A stretch of 64,000 nucleotides of DNA from assembly GCF_009870125.1 (NCBI RefSeq), contig NC_046679.1, forward strand, positions 21,328,001 through 21,392,000. Reading direction: 5' to 3'. The translations under genes were made by a program, and so were the position numbers. Below, one piece after another: positions 1 through 12,600 of the stretch; the first letter of the stretch is position 1, and each line of letters begins with the position of its first letter. The notes beneath the pieces were generated by a model. That model saw nothing but the letters and a program-made list of their open reading frames with translations. It did not search any database and was not told the DNA's origin. Origin of the DNA: Drosophila pseudoobscura (lineage: Eukaryota; Arthropoda; Insecta; Diptera; Drosophilidae).

Positions 1-969
1 AACGAAAGCGAAATGGCCTTTAAACAGAAACAGAAGCAGAAGCAGAGTCTACCTGTCGGTTTCACCTGTCATTCGCAGGCAGGGGGCTCTTTCACTGTCC
101 TTTCTGTTGACTTTATTTTCGGACTGCAAAGCAAAGTTTCAGCTCAATTAACCTTGTACATCTTCATTATACTTTTTGCAGGAGTTCTAGCATCGAGTGG
201 AGACAGAGATTGATTTTTCTTAAGCTATGCCAGAATTATCCCACAAGTAGACTAGAGATTTTGGTATTCTATATCCTCTGGTATTCTTAATTTCTATATA
301 GAAATTCCTACCCTCAAGTATTGCGCACAATTTTCTTTGACGATTATGTTTTTCTTTGTGTGTAATTTTTGCCGCTTATCGTTGTCGTTCCTTCGAATGG
401 GCATGGGGCTTAGATGATCGTTTCCTTTAATGTCGGTGGGTACATGGCCAGCCATTAGGCGGCAATCGTATTAAGTGTTCTAGGAGGAGAGTTGGGTGGG
501 TGGCTCTTAATTATCCCAGCAGGATTATGTCCAAAAAGGTGCCAGCTACTGTAAAGGGTCTACAAATGGAGTTGTTTAGCCAACTCGAGGGCTCTGCTCT
601 GTAATTATCCCCCCTAAACAAGCTCAGTCTTAAGGTCAGATTTTATAATCAGCTTAAAGTTGGGCGTAAGCGGTTGTGCCACTGAATTATCAATCGGTTA
701 AGCCGTGACCCTTGAACTGATTGGGCTTTATGCCAATCCCTCAATCTCATCAATTCACGCTTTGAATAATTAATGCCCGACATTTTGGCTTTGTTTTTGC
801 TGCCACTTGGGCGCCGTTTGTCATGAATATTTGATACCCTGAGTACCTACATATATCCTCCTCGCTTTAATTGAAACAACAAAAGCCAAATAAACAACAC
901 ACAAGACAAATAACGAATCGAGGGGGTGTAATGTGTTGCAAAAATAGAAATCTGCTGCGCAGAAAAACT

Positions 970-2385
970 CGAATGTCTTTTCATATCCTTTTCCTGTATG
1001 CGTGTTGTGCCACATGCCCAACCAACACACAGAGAAAGGTGGTGGCAGCATCTCCTTTCTTTTCCTGTTTTTTTCTGGATGTCACTAGAGGCATTGAATA
1101 TTGCACTAGGTGCATGTAATATCCGTCCTTCCTAGAAAGCACAGTCCTTCCCCCTCATCCATTGGACTGTGTGTGGGTCGTTGTTTGAGCCCCAAGACTT
1201 AGGGGGTTATATCAGCAAAGGCGTTTGAATGCGAGTACTGGCTCGTAAAGTAAGAAAACGGTAAAGCCGGATTTTTTCTGATTTTATTTAGTCTTAAGTG
1301 CGCTGTCGGTTAAGTATAAAAAAGTCCAAGTTTATTCAATTACCGCCATTTATTAGGCAGGGGGCGTTCAAGTGCTGCTTTCAATCTATAGGATATATAC
1401 ATGTATTTAAGGATTCCTCCTTTCAAAGGTATGCTTCCTTCCATCCTCCAAGTCACAGAAACTTTTTTTTCAGACCTGTTTCCGTCCAATTTTCAATCAG
1501 TTACCTTAATCTATAAAGGCTTGAGTTCGTTGTCCAAGTACATACCTGAATGGTCTCGTCTGGTCTGTCGAATCAGTGTGGCACAGAATTATCTCTCCAT
1601 TATATATCTCCAAAAGTTTTGGATCGTCGAAGTCCCATATCGGCAGATGAACGAATCGACTGTTCAGCGGTCTTTTCCCCTAGTATTCTATATTCTGCCA
1701 AATGTAAAAAATATAGTAATATCTTTAAAGAACCCACCAAGAAATCACAACATTCCATGGCTTTAAAAAACAAAAGAAAACTGAATTTGAACATTTAAAC
1801 CGCAAAAAAAAACTAACAACTCTTAAACAAAAGCAATCTGATTTTAACGAATTTAACGAGACCATGCGGAGAGACGGGTCACCATTAGCCTACTGCATTT
1901 TGTCCGTTTGCATTTTTAGTTGAGAAAGACAACGTTGATGTATCTGCGGTTCTTGCGCTGGGGATGCGGTGGAAGATGAGCGTTAAAGGACCTGTAGTAC
2001 TGCCATATGTGCAGATCTGTGTACTGACCAAATAATAATCGAAGGGAGCCCGGCACAGGGGGCAGTTTTTGTTGGCGCACTCGTAGTAGCAGCGGTGCAG
2101 GCAGCGCCGGCAGAAGGAATGCTTACACGGCGTCTGCACCCGGCAGCGCATCCTGCACAGGCAGACGGAACATGGATCCCTTTCTGATGGCATCTTTCTT
2201 TTTAATTTTGAACGAAATTTTTTTTAACAGAAAATTACGATTATACAAAATTTTGTTTGCTTTATTTTGCGTTCGTATCCCAACGATTCTAGACTCTAGA
2301 CTGAATGAGAAGTGTTCGATGTGAGCACACTCTGAAGTATATTCGAAAGGCATCTCTGGCAGGATTTGGAGCAGAGACTATGGGC
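970..2385. repeat. Duplicated block, copy A (RING gene intact)
   Basis: Patchy similarity in the same orientation links this block to about 5675-6790. Matching landmarks seen by eye are a shared CTGTATGCGTGTTGTGC run, a GCGAGTACTGGCTCGT run, the GTGCTTGCGCTGGGGAT-type run, the RING coding region, and a GTATATTCGAAAG run downstream. Copy A is longer. The block limits are approximate. Confidence 0.7.
1885..2193 (-). CDS. Small RING-finger (C3HC4) protein, 102 aa
   Basis: Single-exon reading frame of 102 codons on the minus strand, inside the Sap47 intron. Residues 8-47 form a complete C3HC4 RING: C8-x2-C11-x11-C23-x-H25-x2-C28-x2-C31-x12-C44-x2-C47, with the usual Pro after the seventh cysteine and a hydrophobic residue beyond the last. 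RING domains of this spacing usually recruit a ubiquitin-charged E2, so an E3 ligase role is the family expectation; substrate and location cannot be told. The 50-residue tail is Ser/Thr-rich with no motif I recognise. The ATG at 2193 begins seven residues before the first zinc ligand. Lack of introns and an intronic, antisense position would fit a retrogene or a testis-type small gene, which is inference. A damaged copy lies about 4.4 kb to the right. Preservation of all eight ligands beside a decayed paralogue argues that this copy is under constraint. Confidence 0.6.
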   Translation of the reverse strand: MPSERDPCSVCLCRMRCRVQTPCKHSFCRRCLHRCYYECANKNCPLCRAPFDYYLVSTQICTYGSTTGPLTLIFHRIPSARTADTSTLSFSTKNANGQNAVG

Positions 2386-5300
2386 CTGTCTCTGATTTGC
2401 TTTTGCTGTTTACCTGCTTGCCGGTAATTTGTCAAATTCGGATTTTTCTTGGCGCCTTGGTTGTTGCGCCGAGGCCCCTCTGGCAGGGAGTGGGTTGTTT
2501 GAAGAGTTTTGGCGAAAGTATCACTTTCAGAAGGCTCTAGCTTCCTTTGTACTCATGTATCTGCCCTCGTTGAGGGCCTGCCATTAGGGCTCTGCTCTGC
2601 TGATGAAAATGATGATGGTGGAAATTCTCTGTTAGCGAAAACGGAAGCTCAGCAGGTGTCCTTTCTCTCTTTCTCTCTGGCCATCGCCAGGGTATCATTT
2701 ATTTTGCGCCTTATACACGCATTTAGCTTTATTTCATTTTATTTTCCCCGCCTCGTCGCACGTCGCAGAAGCAAATGTAATAAATTTCCTATAAGCATTA
2801 TCTTTAAACACAGGGCCATTGTGTAGGTCTTACGCAGACGGGGATCAACCTGACAACGGAACGCACTGCTAACGCTGTTGCCATGCGGCTTAGTTATTGG
2901 CCCTTCAACATGAGGCAAGGGCATGGGCATGGGAAGGGATATGGCGTGTCACGTTTCGATTGAGCCCCCTTTGAAATGGGAGAAATCACAGCAGGGCTTC
3001 TCAGAGGGCTCCCGAATCGCAATCCAATTAAAGGGAGGGGCACGGAAGTACCTTCCAATTAAATTCCTTCACTATTTAAATGGACAAAAACTCACACTCC
3101 ATTGAAGCCCAACAAAAACAAAAAGAGATAAAGAGAGGAGAAGGAGTAACAGCAACCAGCAACAGTTGACGCCATTCTCTAAGCTGACAATGCAATTTTC
3201 GCATCAGAGCATCCCCTCCTCCCTCCCCCCCCCAAAAAAACAGAGGCGGAGTGGGTGTGTCAAGCTTTGTCACTTGCAAGCGAACCCCCACCCATTCCCT
3301 GTCTGTAGTGCTACTTTTACTGCCAGCCTTGCAACATTTTGCCATTCTCCATTCCCCATTGGCAGTTGCAGTTGCAGTTGCAATTTCAGTTGTCGTCGTG
3401 CCGCCTCCCCTCCTGCCACAAAACTCTAGACCTCCGAAGCATTTGCTTCCTGCACAGGCTGCAATTTACATAAGTGCTATGTGTGTGTGTGAGTGTGGCA
3501 TGTTGTTTTGTCATTCACTTTTCGTCCCTTTTTATGTGAAGGGTGTCATACCACGTTTCCCTCCCCACCCCCACTACAATGTTTTGCCTGACAAAAGAAT
3601 AGCGACAAAATATGTAAAGTCTCACGGTAAATAGATTCAATAACGGTAGAAATTTCACTGCGAAAAAGAAAGCAATTCCAAGAAAATGCAGCTGGAAATA
3701 AAAGAAAAAAATTCTAAGAAAAAGCCACGAAATGGGAAAAGGGAATTGGTAGTACAAGGAGCTTCTTTCGTTGGCTGGAAAGCGGATCAGAAAGTTTTAT
3801 TTACTCAAATGTCTGTCAGAAGTTAACCAGCAGTTAAAAGAGCATGTCCTGGCACTGAGGCTTATCTGCCAGTTAAATTTAACAGGCTCAAATATAACTA
3901 GCAGTTAAAATTTAGAGTAAATTTCAACATTCACGGCATGCATGCGGCAGTTAAGGCTTTCTTCGCGTCATCCAATGGGGAAAACTCTCTGGCGGAACAC
4001 TTTTAAAGCTGTCTTTAAACCTGGCAGCTATTAAACTCCCCAAGCTCCCTCCCATGGAGCCATAAAAGCTGGCTTGTGTCTATTAAATGGCAAAGTCCTG
4101 AGTGTTTGTCTCTGTTCACACCACAGCTAGGTGACAGACAGCAGCTAGCCTTGGATATCGATCTAATAAAACTGCATATATACATAGTTTCCATAATACA
4201 TAAACCCCTTAAAGCTATTCCCCCAAAACGCCTGCCCTTTTCACATGGCAATTATCATTTGCATTTGCATTCATAATTTGGGTCCTTCAATGGATAGGAA
4301 AAAGCCAATCAGAATAAAGTAATGCAGCAATAATTAATATTTTTCCTGTTTTTGCTGGTGTAAACGAAACCCTTTGGATTTATGATGGAGATGTCTGGAG
4401 GATTGAGGCCACTCTCTGCAGGGGAAAAACTCAATTTGTTTTTACACATTTTCTTGGTCTCGACCTCCGACCTCCGGGTATTGGTCTGGCATTGCGGGCT
4501 GTCGTATTTCTTGTTCTCTACGAGTTGCGTTTGCCGCAGCATTTGCCCCCAAACTTTTATAATTAAAACTTTTCACTCTCTGGCACAAAAAACAAAAATC
4601 ACAAGAGAGAAGGAAAAAACCCGAACATGAAAGCAGAAAAGTCAATTTTTTCAGAGAAAACATGCGTGGAAAATTATGAACTTGGATGGAAATTCATGAT
4701 TTTCATTGGGAAAGTTATAGACATACGAAAGAAGGAAAAGTAATTCGTATAATTCCAGGGAGCTCGGTCTTTAAGAAGCAGACTACCAACCCCCCATCGC
4801 ATCAATGGAACCACTTATCGGGCTGCTCTGCCACTAAGTTATGCACGGCCCCAAATGGGTATCCATGGACCCATAAATAAAACCGGAAAAACCGGGAAAA
4901 CTGTTGCCGCCTGACAGGCCAAACAAAATTGCGTAAAAGCCTGCGCTCCTTGGCTCCCCAACAGTCCGAGACGAAGGCATAAATCACTAAAAGGCCAGGA
5001 AGGGGAAGCGACTAGCTTGGAGCTTGGAGGCAGGCCAATTGGCGACTAGCTAATGCTAATGATAAGCTCCATGTATAGCGATAGTCAATTGACAAACGAT
5101 ATGCACTGAGAAAAACTCTTAAATATTGCAGCAATATTTTATTCTCTCTCCTTGGCACTCGGAGGACCTTTAAGACTTTAAAAATGCAGAAACTCCATTC
5201 TCCATGCTTGTCCATTTTCCATGCAGTGTATATACATGGCAACGTCCTCCTCTCATTGTGCATCGCGTTGGCTTCCTAATTGGAGCGTGTGCCCACATGG

Positions 5301-5674
5301 CGTATGCTTGATATGGCCAGACATACTGTTTGCTGCTTTAATCTCTTGACCCCAATTCGCTTCAATTTGATTTTCCACCACAATTAAGTGCAGTCCTCGG
5401 AAATTTAATGGTTTCTTTTTTTTTGCTAGAATTTAATTCGATTTGCGCAGCCATTTTTTCGTTCCGCTCCTTGACGCATGAGTGAGCACTTGTCACGCGG
5501 CATGTGCCCCGCACGGAGAGTGCCTGGACTCCTGTGGCCTTGCCTTGTCATATAATGAAGCATAATGCATATACTATAGATACACACAGATATTCGTATC
5601 GATGAAGCGGCATTACGGCCGGAGTGCCATCACAAAGAGCCATAAGAGGACGAAGTCCTTTGCTTGTCATTGTG

Positions 5675-6790
5675 TGAATTTTATTTCATTTCCTTTTTCT
5701 GTATGCGTGTTGTGCATCATCATCATCTCCTGCCCCATGCCCAACCAATACATGGAGTGCGATGGTGGCGGCGTGTCCTTTCTCTTCCTCCTTTTTTGCT
5801 AGATGCCACCACAGGGACCACAGAGCATTCAGTATTGCACTATGTGCATGGAATAACCGAGCACACGACCAAAGAGAAAAAATAAATAGAATCCCCCCAT
5901 CGATTGGCTTGTATGTGTGTGCCCCACGACTTAAGGGGCTTTATCAGCAAATGCGTCTCAATGCGAGTACTGGCTCGTGCAGTAAGGCAAAAGATAAGCC
6001 GCCTTTTGCTGATTTTATGCAGTGTTATTCAAACTACCATATGCATAATGAATTTCGGAACATTTCAAACATCATTTTTGAAGTAGAGTAGTAAAGCCCG
6101 AGGACCTTCTTTTGGACTATTGTACGGCATAAATAGACCCACTGGAGATCACAGACTCTGGACCCGTTTCATTGAAATTTTAATCATTTACTTGAATCTA
6201 TAAAGGCCGTAGTTTCTAGACTTATTCTGCTAACTACTAACTTTCAAATCAAAGAATTTTAAACTACAAAAACCAAACACATAAACAAAAGTAACTGATT
6301 TTGACGAGACAACAGAATTGTATATGATAGAGAGGACCACCTTTGGCAAGCTGCTTGTTTTTTGGGTTTTTTCCTCTAGGAAGACAATTTTTATGCCTTT
6401 GCGGTGCTTGCGCTGGGGATTAGATGAGAGATGAACGTTGGAGGATCTGCCGTTGTATTTTCAATAGATCTGTGTACTCACAAAACAATATTCAAAGGGA
6501 GCACGGCACAGGGGGGGCAGAAGGAATGCTTACAAGGAATCTGCACCTGGTAGCTCATCCTGCACAGGTCCTCCTTTTGTCTGCTGGCATCGTTTCGCTT
6601 AAGTTTGGAATTGAAATATTTGTAATAATTACGAACGTTTCCCAACGATTCAAGACTTGTGAATGAAGTGTTCGACGTAAGTATACTTTCAAGTATATTT
6701 GCTCGTAATATATTCGAAAGATCTCAAGCAGGAATTGGAGCAGAAACTCGAGCATAGGCGAGTGTGTCACGTATCCTATGTGCCTGTCAG
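5675..6790. repeat. Duplicated block, copy B (RING gene decayed)
   Basis: Counterpart of the block at about 970-2385, with the same order of landmarks in the same orientation. Divergence and many small gaps suggest an old duplication. Limits were set by eye. Confidence 0.65.
6330..6592 (-). pseudogene. RING-finger pseudogene (copy of the 1885-2193 gene)
   Basis: On the minus strand an ATG at 6587 begins a sequence clearly related to the intact RING gene: shared start, shared stretch around the third cysteine and histidine, shared CCCTGTGCCG region and shared 3' part. It is broken. A stop follows 11 codons after the start, the segment holding ligands four to six and the spacer to the seventh is deleted, and the reading frame is shifted afterwards. 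No RING can form. Nearest relative is the gene 4.4 kb to the left in the same intron. Confidence 0.7.
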
Positions 6791-7402
6791 TGGGATTTAT
6801 ATTTATGACAGTGTGACAAAAATTACTCAATAAATCGGGCTTGAGCTCTGACGGGGGGACTCTCATGTGCAGTACAGGGTGTTTTCTGCGAAAACGGGTT
6901 CGAAATGGAACGAGAATCACTCGTTGCCTATATTTATGGAGTACAGGGTAGCCTGTAATACAGGGTGTTTCCAGTTGAGGAGAAAACACAGAAGCTTTTA
7001 GAGAGTTTATAAGAAAATATACCCATAGATGATGGCATTCCTCAGCAGAGCATATCATTTATTAAGAATAAAATCCCTTCCGAAGTTACCCTGTGCATAT
7101 TTTATTATCTTCTTATATAAGTTCGAGTATATTTTTAACGTATGAGTGTGTGGGTGAGGGTGTGGGTGTGTGGTTGTGGCTGACATGTTGAGGCGTCTGC
7201 TTATTGTTTGACATAATACATTATAGATTTTTATCAGGCCCTCAGCAACAGCCACCCACAGCCACATGCACACACTCATGCATTGAATATTGTCAAATTA
7301 GGGCAAAGATTGATTGTCATTTTGTCAGTCAGTCACTCAATCAAGGACCTCCCACTAATGCTCTCGTCTCTTTTGTCTCTCTCTCTCTCCCTATCTCTAT
7401 AG

Positions 7403-9660
7403 CGGATGGCTGGGAAGCGCCAAGGGTTGGCTGGGCAACGCCTCGATACCATCGATGCCAGCCATGCCGGCGATGCCATCGATGCCGTCGATGCCAGCCA
7501 TGCCAGCGATGCCGTCGATACCATCGATCCCGGGACTACGAAAGACCGGCGGTGCCGACGGGGCCGAGGGCGCTGAGGGTGCCGTGGAGGGTGGTGGCGG
7601 CGCCGCAGCCGGATCCGGAGCCGTGAGTGGTGCCGAGGATGACGACAAGTCGAGGTATATTAGGTATGGGTGCCAGCTTAACAATGACGGAATTATATAC
7701 TCAGCAGAGCCGCAGAAACCAAACTAAGAACAAAAAAAAAAAATAGTACAAAATACCAAAAATATAATGAAAATGAGAGTCGCGTTTGTATTTTAGTTCC
7801 TTGGTCCGTACCTTGGTTAACCTCCGGTTAAGCCTTCCCCCAGCCACCACAAGTTTTTTAGCCTTTTGTTAAAGTTTTTCCCTTTTGCCTTTTGTTTGAA
7901 GTCTTTGACTGAAAGTTTTTCCCCCTCCTCCTCCTTCCCCACCCCAAAAAAGAATATGAGAAGACCCACAGCAGAAGCTGGAAGTTTTCTTTGGTTTTGC
8001 CTCAACCATTACAATAGTTTGCCTCTAACCAACCGTTGAGATGCCATGCCTCCTGCCACACAGTTTACTTGAATACTAACCAAAAACCACTCTTAAACTA
8101 TATACTAACTAACTATTTACTACTCTTTGCCTATAACCATATCCAATGAGAATATATGTACCTGCTCTCTCGAACATTTAGTTTGCAGATACTATTGTTG
8201 CGCATTTTTCACTCTTAACCAAAATATATTTACAATTATAATTGCATATTTAGTTAAAGCCACACGATTTCTCTTCTTCTGCTGATTCAAAGTAACACTT
8301 TTTCACCTTTAAATAACTTTCTGTACAAATCGAAATACTACTCCCTCTCTATCTCTCTCTGTGTCTCTATAAAACCCTTACTCGTATCTATCCCCATCTC
8401 CTATACAATACCACACACTACTAAATGAAACTGTTTTAAACGTTTTAGTATGTATAATAACAACTGGAAAGCCCAATTGAAAATTGAAAACCATTAAAAG
8501 ACCTACAAATTGGCTTAAGACATTCAACAAAATTATGTTCCTTTACACAAATGTTGGCAAAATAGGGGTACAAGTATCTGGTTATGATCTCAGAATCTTA
8601 AGATCTTATTTCCAAAGATTTTATTATCAATTTAAATATATCAGAGAAGATACCTTTAAAAAGTTGGAATAAAATCCTCTCGACTCTTCAAGATGCCCCT
8701 AAACTTATGCCTACAGACAATAGAGTGCTTATTTATGATGCTCCAGAACCTATAAAGATTAAAAGTACCTTTTATGTTTCTTTGGTATGATAATATATAA
8801 AACATAATCAGATACTTGACCCATTTCAAACCAATCCCCATTTAAAGGTAAGTTCTACAACCAACTCGTAAACGAACACAATTTTGTGAAAATAAAATAG
8901 CTTCAAGCCAGCATTCAATCATTTCATTCAGATCATGATCAAGTACAATTCTCATATGGCTAGGTATACTATACATATCTGTAGTACACAACACATTAAC
9001 CCATACAACATACATAAAGCCAGTCCCATCTCTATTTTTCTCGTATGATTTCAAAACATTTCATTTCGTTTGATTTTTTTGTGCGTCTGGGTGTGTGTGT
9101 GTGTGTGTGTGTGTGACGCGTCCAAAGAAGAAAGGATAAAAGGATAATATTTAACTATCATTTGTCGACTTTTGATAATTGCCCAAAGTATCAGATTCCA
9201 TCATTATTGAGCGGCCCATCAAAACCAGGTCAAGGAGAACCAAATCAAAACCAAACCGAAACCGAAATCCACAATATATATCTGGAACAAATGTCCTATG
9301 GCTACCCATCAGTACCGTACAGTAGATAAGAACAAAAAAAACCCTCAAGCTCAAGCCTAATTGTTGTTGGTAGTTGTTTATCATTGTCATTATTCCGATC
9401 ATAATCCGTATCATTATCATTGTGCCTCCTATATTGAGTGCTTGAGTGCTCTCATTTCGCTGTGTTGTTGTTTAGCTCTCTCTCTCTCTCTCTCATCCGT
9501 ATCCTTTATCCTCTGTGTATCATTTTTGTGTACCCGTACCTGTACCCTTTTATCATTTGCACCTCTGTTCTCTTCGGACTTGTTTCTGTGTAGCCGCTAG
9601 AGTCTATCCTTTTGGGCCAACTCTTTGGGCCACTCTCCTCCTCTATGTCCTTCTCCTCTC

Positions 9661-9698
<38 letters not shown>

Positions 9699-12600
9699 CT
9701 GTGCTCGCTCTGCACTTGAATGTCGCTCTAAAATGGAAAATGATGATGCTGCTAGTTAGTCGTTGCATGCCTTCTTTTAGTGCGCTCCGTCATGGGCTCT
9801 AAAACTCTCTTTCTATGTTTTATTTTCATAAATTTATGTTCCACTTTTGTTTCTCTTCTGTTTCCCCCATTGCATCATTCATTTGGACATCCTTCATGAC
9901 ATTTTGCATTCACAAATCAAAAATATCAAGTAAATACATAAAATATGATAAAATATGAAAATATCTGTGTGTAAAAAAGGCATAATGAAGACGTGTAAAT
10001 ACACATAAACGTTATAGATGTTGGACATTTTTTTTTAATATAATATCAGTCAAATGCAAAATGCAGAACCCTTTGAGTAGACTCCAAAGATTCCTGTACA
10101 ACATTATAATATGAGATTCTTTAGGTTGACTTTCTTAGGGATGATTTTCGTTACTACCTGATTTGGGTCCTACTCCTAAACCCATTGGGATTCTTAGGCA
10201 GTAAGCTAGAAGTACTTCAGAAGTTCTCTTTACGATGCTTCAGTGCTACCATTTTTAGAACTCAAGGACCTCGGAAGACTTTCATGATTTGATGATTGGA
10301 AATAAAACTTCTGCATTCCTGAACTAGCAAAGTCTTGGTGCTAATTTCAATCTAATTAAAGATCTTATTCATAAAAAAACCCTGAACTAATATCAAAAAT
10401 CTATTGAGCAAGAAAACAAATCAGAAAGTTCCGATAGAAATAGAAGTCATGACCAGAGAGACAGAATTCCAAACCCTAGATGAATATTTTTCCTAAAAGC
10501 ATGTTTTTCTTCTCCTTGCTTTCTTTTTCAAATAATAATTTTCTTACTATTTACTAAGATTATAGCATTTAACTTTTATCGCGAATTTGTAGTATTAGTT
10601 TTGTAGTTAAAAATTGGTTTGCTGCCTGCCTGCTGCATGAAATGCGTATATCTAGAATTATACCTATAAAATATAGTATATGACGCCACAACCATGACTT
10701 TCGCTTATGTATTGAAAAACGCAACTTATATAAATTTTCGCCCTCTTTTTCTTCTCCCCAAACGCACGAAAAATTGTATAATTACAGTGCCACAGAGGGC
10801 GCCGACTCGCATCCAGCATCGGGCGGCGGAACGCCCACTGGCGATGAGGGTCAAATTGGACAGGGTAAGGGCGATGAAGTCAAAAGTACGTGTCACACTT
10901 TGATTGGTAACAAAAAAACAACAACAATTCTACTAAATGTCGAATCAATGTCGAATGAAATGAGAAAGATATAATCGAAAGCGAAAGTCGAGTGCCGAAA
11001 TTGCCAATTCAAAAAGTTAATGATAGAAAAGCGGTGACAGGTTACTAATTCAAGAGTTATTTGTAGCATAAAGTAATCCCTAGCTCAACTTTGAACCCCC
11101 TCAATCCCTCAATCTGTTCTTCTGTTCGAACCGAAGTACAAAACCCTCGAACGAAACGTTTACTTTGTAGTTTAGTTTAGTTAGTTGCAACCCCATTTAG
11201 TTGAAGATACTAATTGATATCAGTTGAACCATTAGCTAACCTTCGATCTGCTTTGAATCACTTTCGAATCTCGTTCCAATAGTTACCACAAAAGTAACAC
11301 AACAGGCCAAACACTTTGGCTCCTTCTTGTCATCGGCCATCAGCAAGGCCGGCAGCAAAATCAAGGAAACAGTCAAGGATAATGTAAGTATAATTGTGAT
11401 AATCCTTACAATCTAAATTTCTAATAACGAATCTCCCTCACTCCCAGACTATTCTCGATTCATTCAACAAAGAGCAGGAGGCCTTCATCAAGGGCCAGGG
11501 CGGTGCTGGCAATGGTGCTGCCCCCTGGATTGGACATGCCAACGAGGCTAAGATCAAGGAGGAGATATTGGGTCTGGCCCAGGATCGTCGCAACTTTGTA
11601 CGCGCCCCGCCCGCTGGCGTGGACTTTGAGTTCAGCTATGACACCGCCTATCCCACGGCCATAGCCATTATGGCCGAGGACAAGGCGCTCGAAACGATGC
11701 GATTCGAGTTGGTGCCCAAGATGTGAGCAGTAGACTCTTTAACCACAGAAATTCCCCACTAATTCTGTTCTTGTTTTTTACTTTGGAATAGCATCACTGA
11801 GGAGAACTTCTGGCGGAATTATTTCTACCGCGTCTCACTGATCATCCAGGCCGCCGAGCTGGGAACTCTGGGCGCCGATGGTGTGGGTCAGGCCTCCAGC
11901 GGTGAAGATGGTAAGTCCGCTCCAGCTCCTTGCTCCTTCCTTCTGCGGGTGGAGATATCGAACAATGATATATGTATAGGATCAAAACAGGATACAACAG
12001 ACTCTCTATCCACCTCTCGCTCTCTCTCTATGAATCTCTCGCTCACAAAACACACACTCGTTACTCGTTACTCGCGCGCTCTCTCCTCTATCTCTATCTA
12101 TCTATCTATCTTGTATCTGTATCTGTAACTATCTATCCACCTACCTCTCTATCTTCTATCTAAGTCTAAGTCTTTCAGTTATTTATTTGGTTCACCTTAG
12201 CCACACGCGCCTGTTTCGTTTATGATTTGTCTTAGTCCTTTTTCACACACGCTAGCTAACCAAAAAGTTTTCCGTTCTCTATAAATCTCTCTGTATCTCT
12301 CTCTTACTATCTCTTCGAGTCTCCCAAAAACTACTATCGTACCTTCTTGGCTAGCGTCTGTAATACACCGCCTCCAGAGTATGCTCAAATTTTTTAGTTG
12401 AACTTTAACGATCGATCCTCTTTGATTTGTATTCGACCTTCCACCACCTGCACTTGGCTTGTGTCGTCAGCGATTCGAGCTTTTTCGGTTCTATCTAGCA
12501 CTTTTCCCCAAAACGCTCATCCTGTCAATCGCGATCCTCTCGAATCTCAGCCGCCCAGCGCCTCACCTCAACTCGACTTCTTATCATTTAATTATATTTC

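Larger units (their letters stand above)
1..7402 (+). other. Sap47: Sap47 upstream intron (partial)
   Basis: This stretch ends in a clear acceptor (polypyrimidine run, AG at 7401-7402) in front of the first Sap47 exon visible here. That exon starts in mid-codon, so at least one coding exon lies further left and this DNA is most simply intron. I found no exon continuing Sap47 within it. It is AT-rich with scattered short repeats. It contains two related blocks, about 970-2385 and 5675-6790, carrying an intact and a decayed RING-finger gene on the minus strand. I recognise nothing in 2400-5600 or 6800-7400. Confidence 0.6.
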
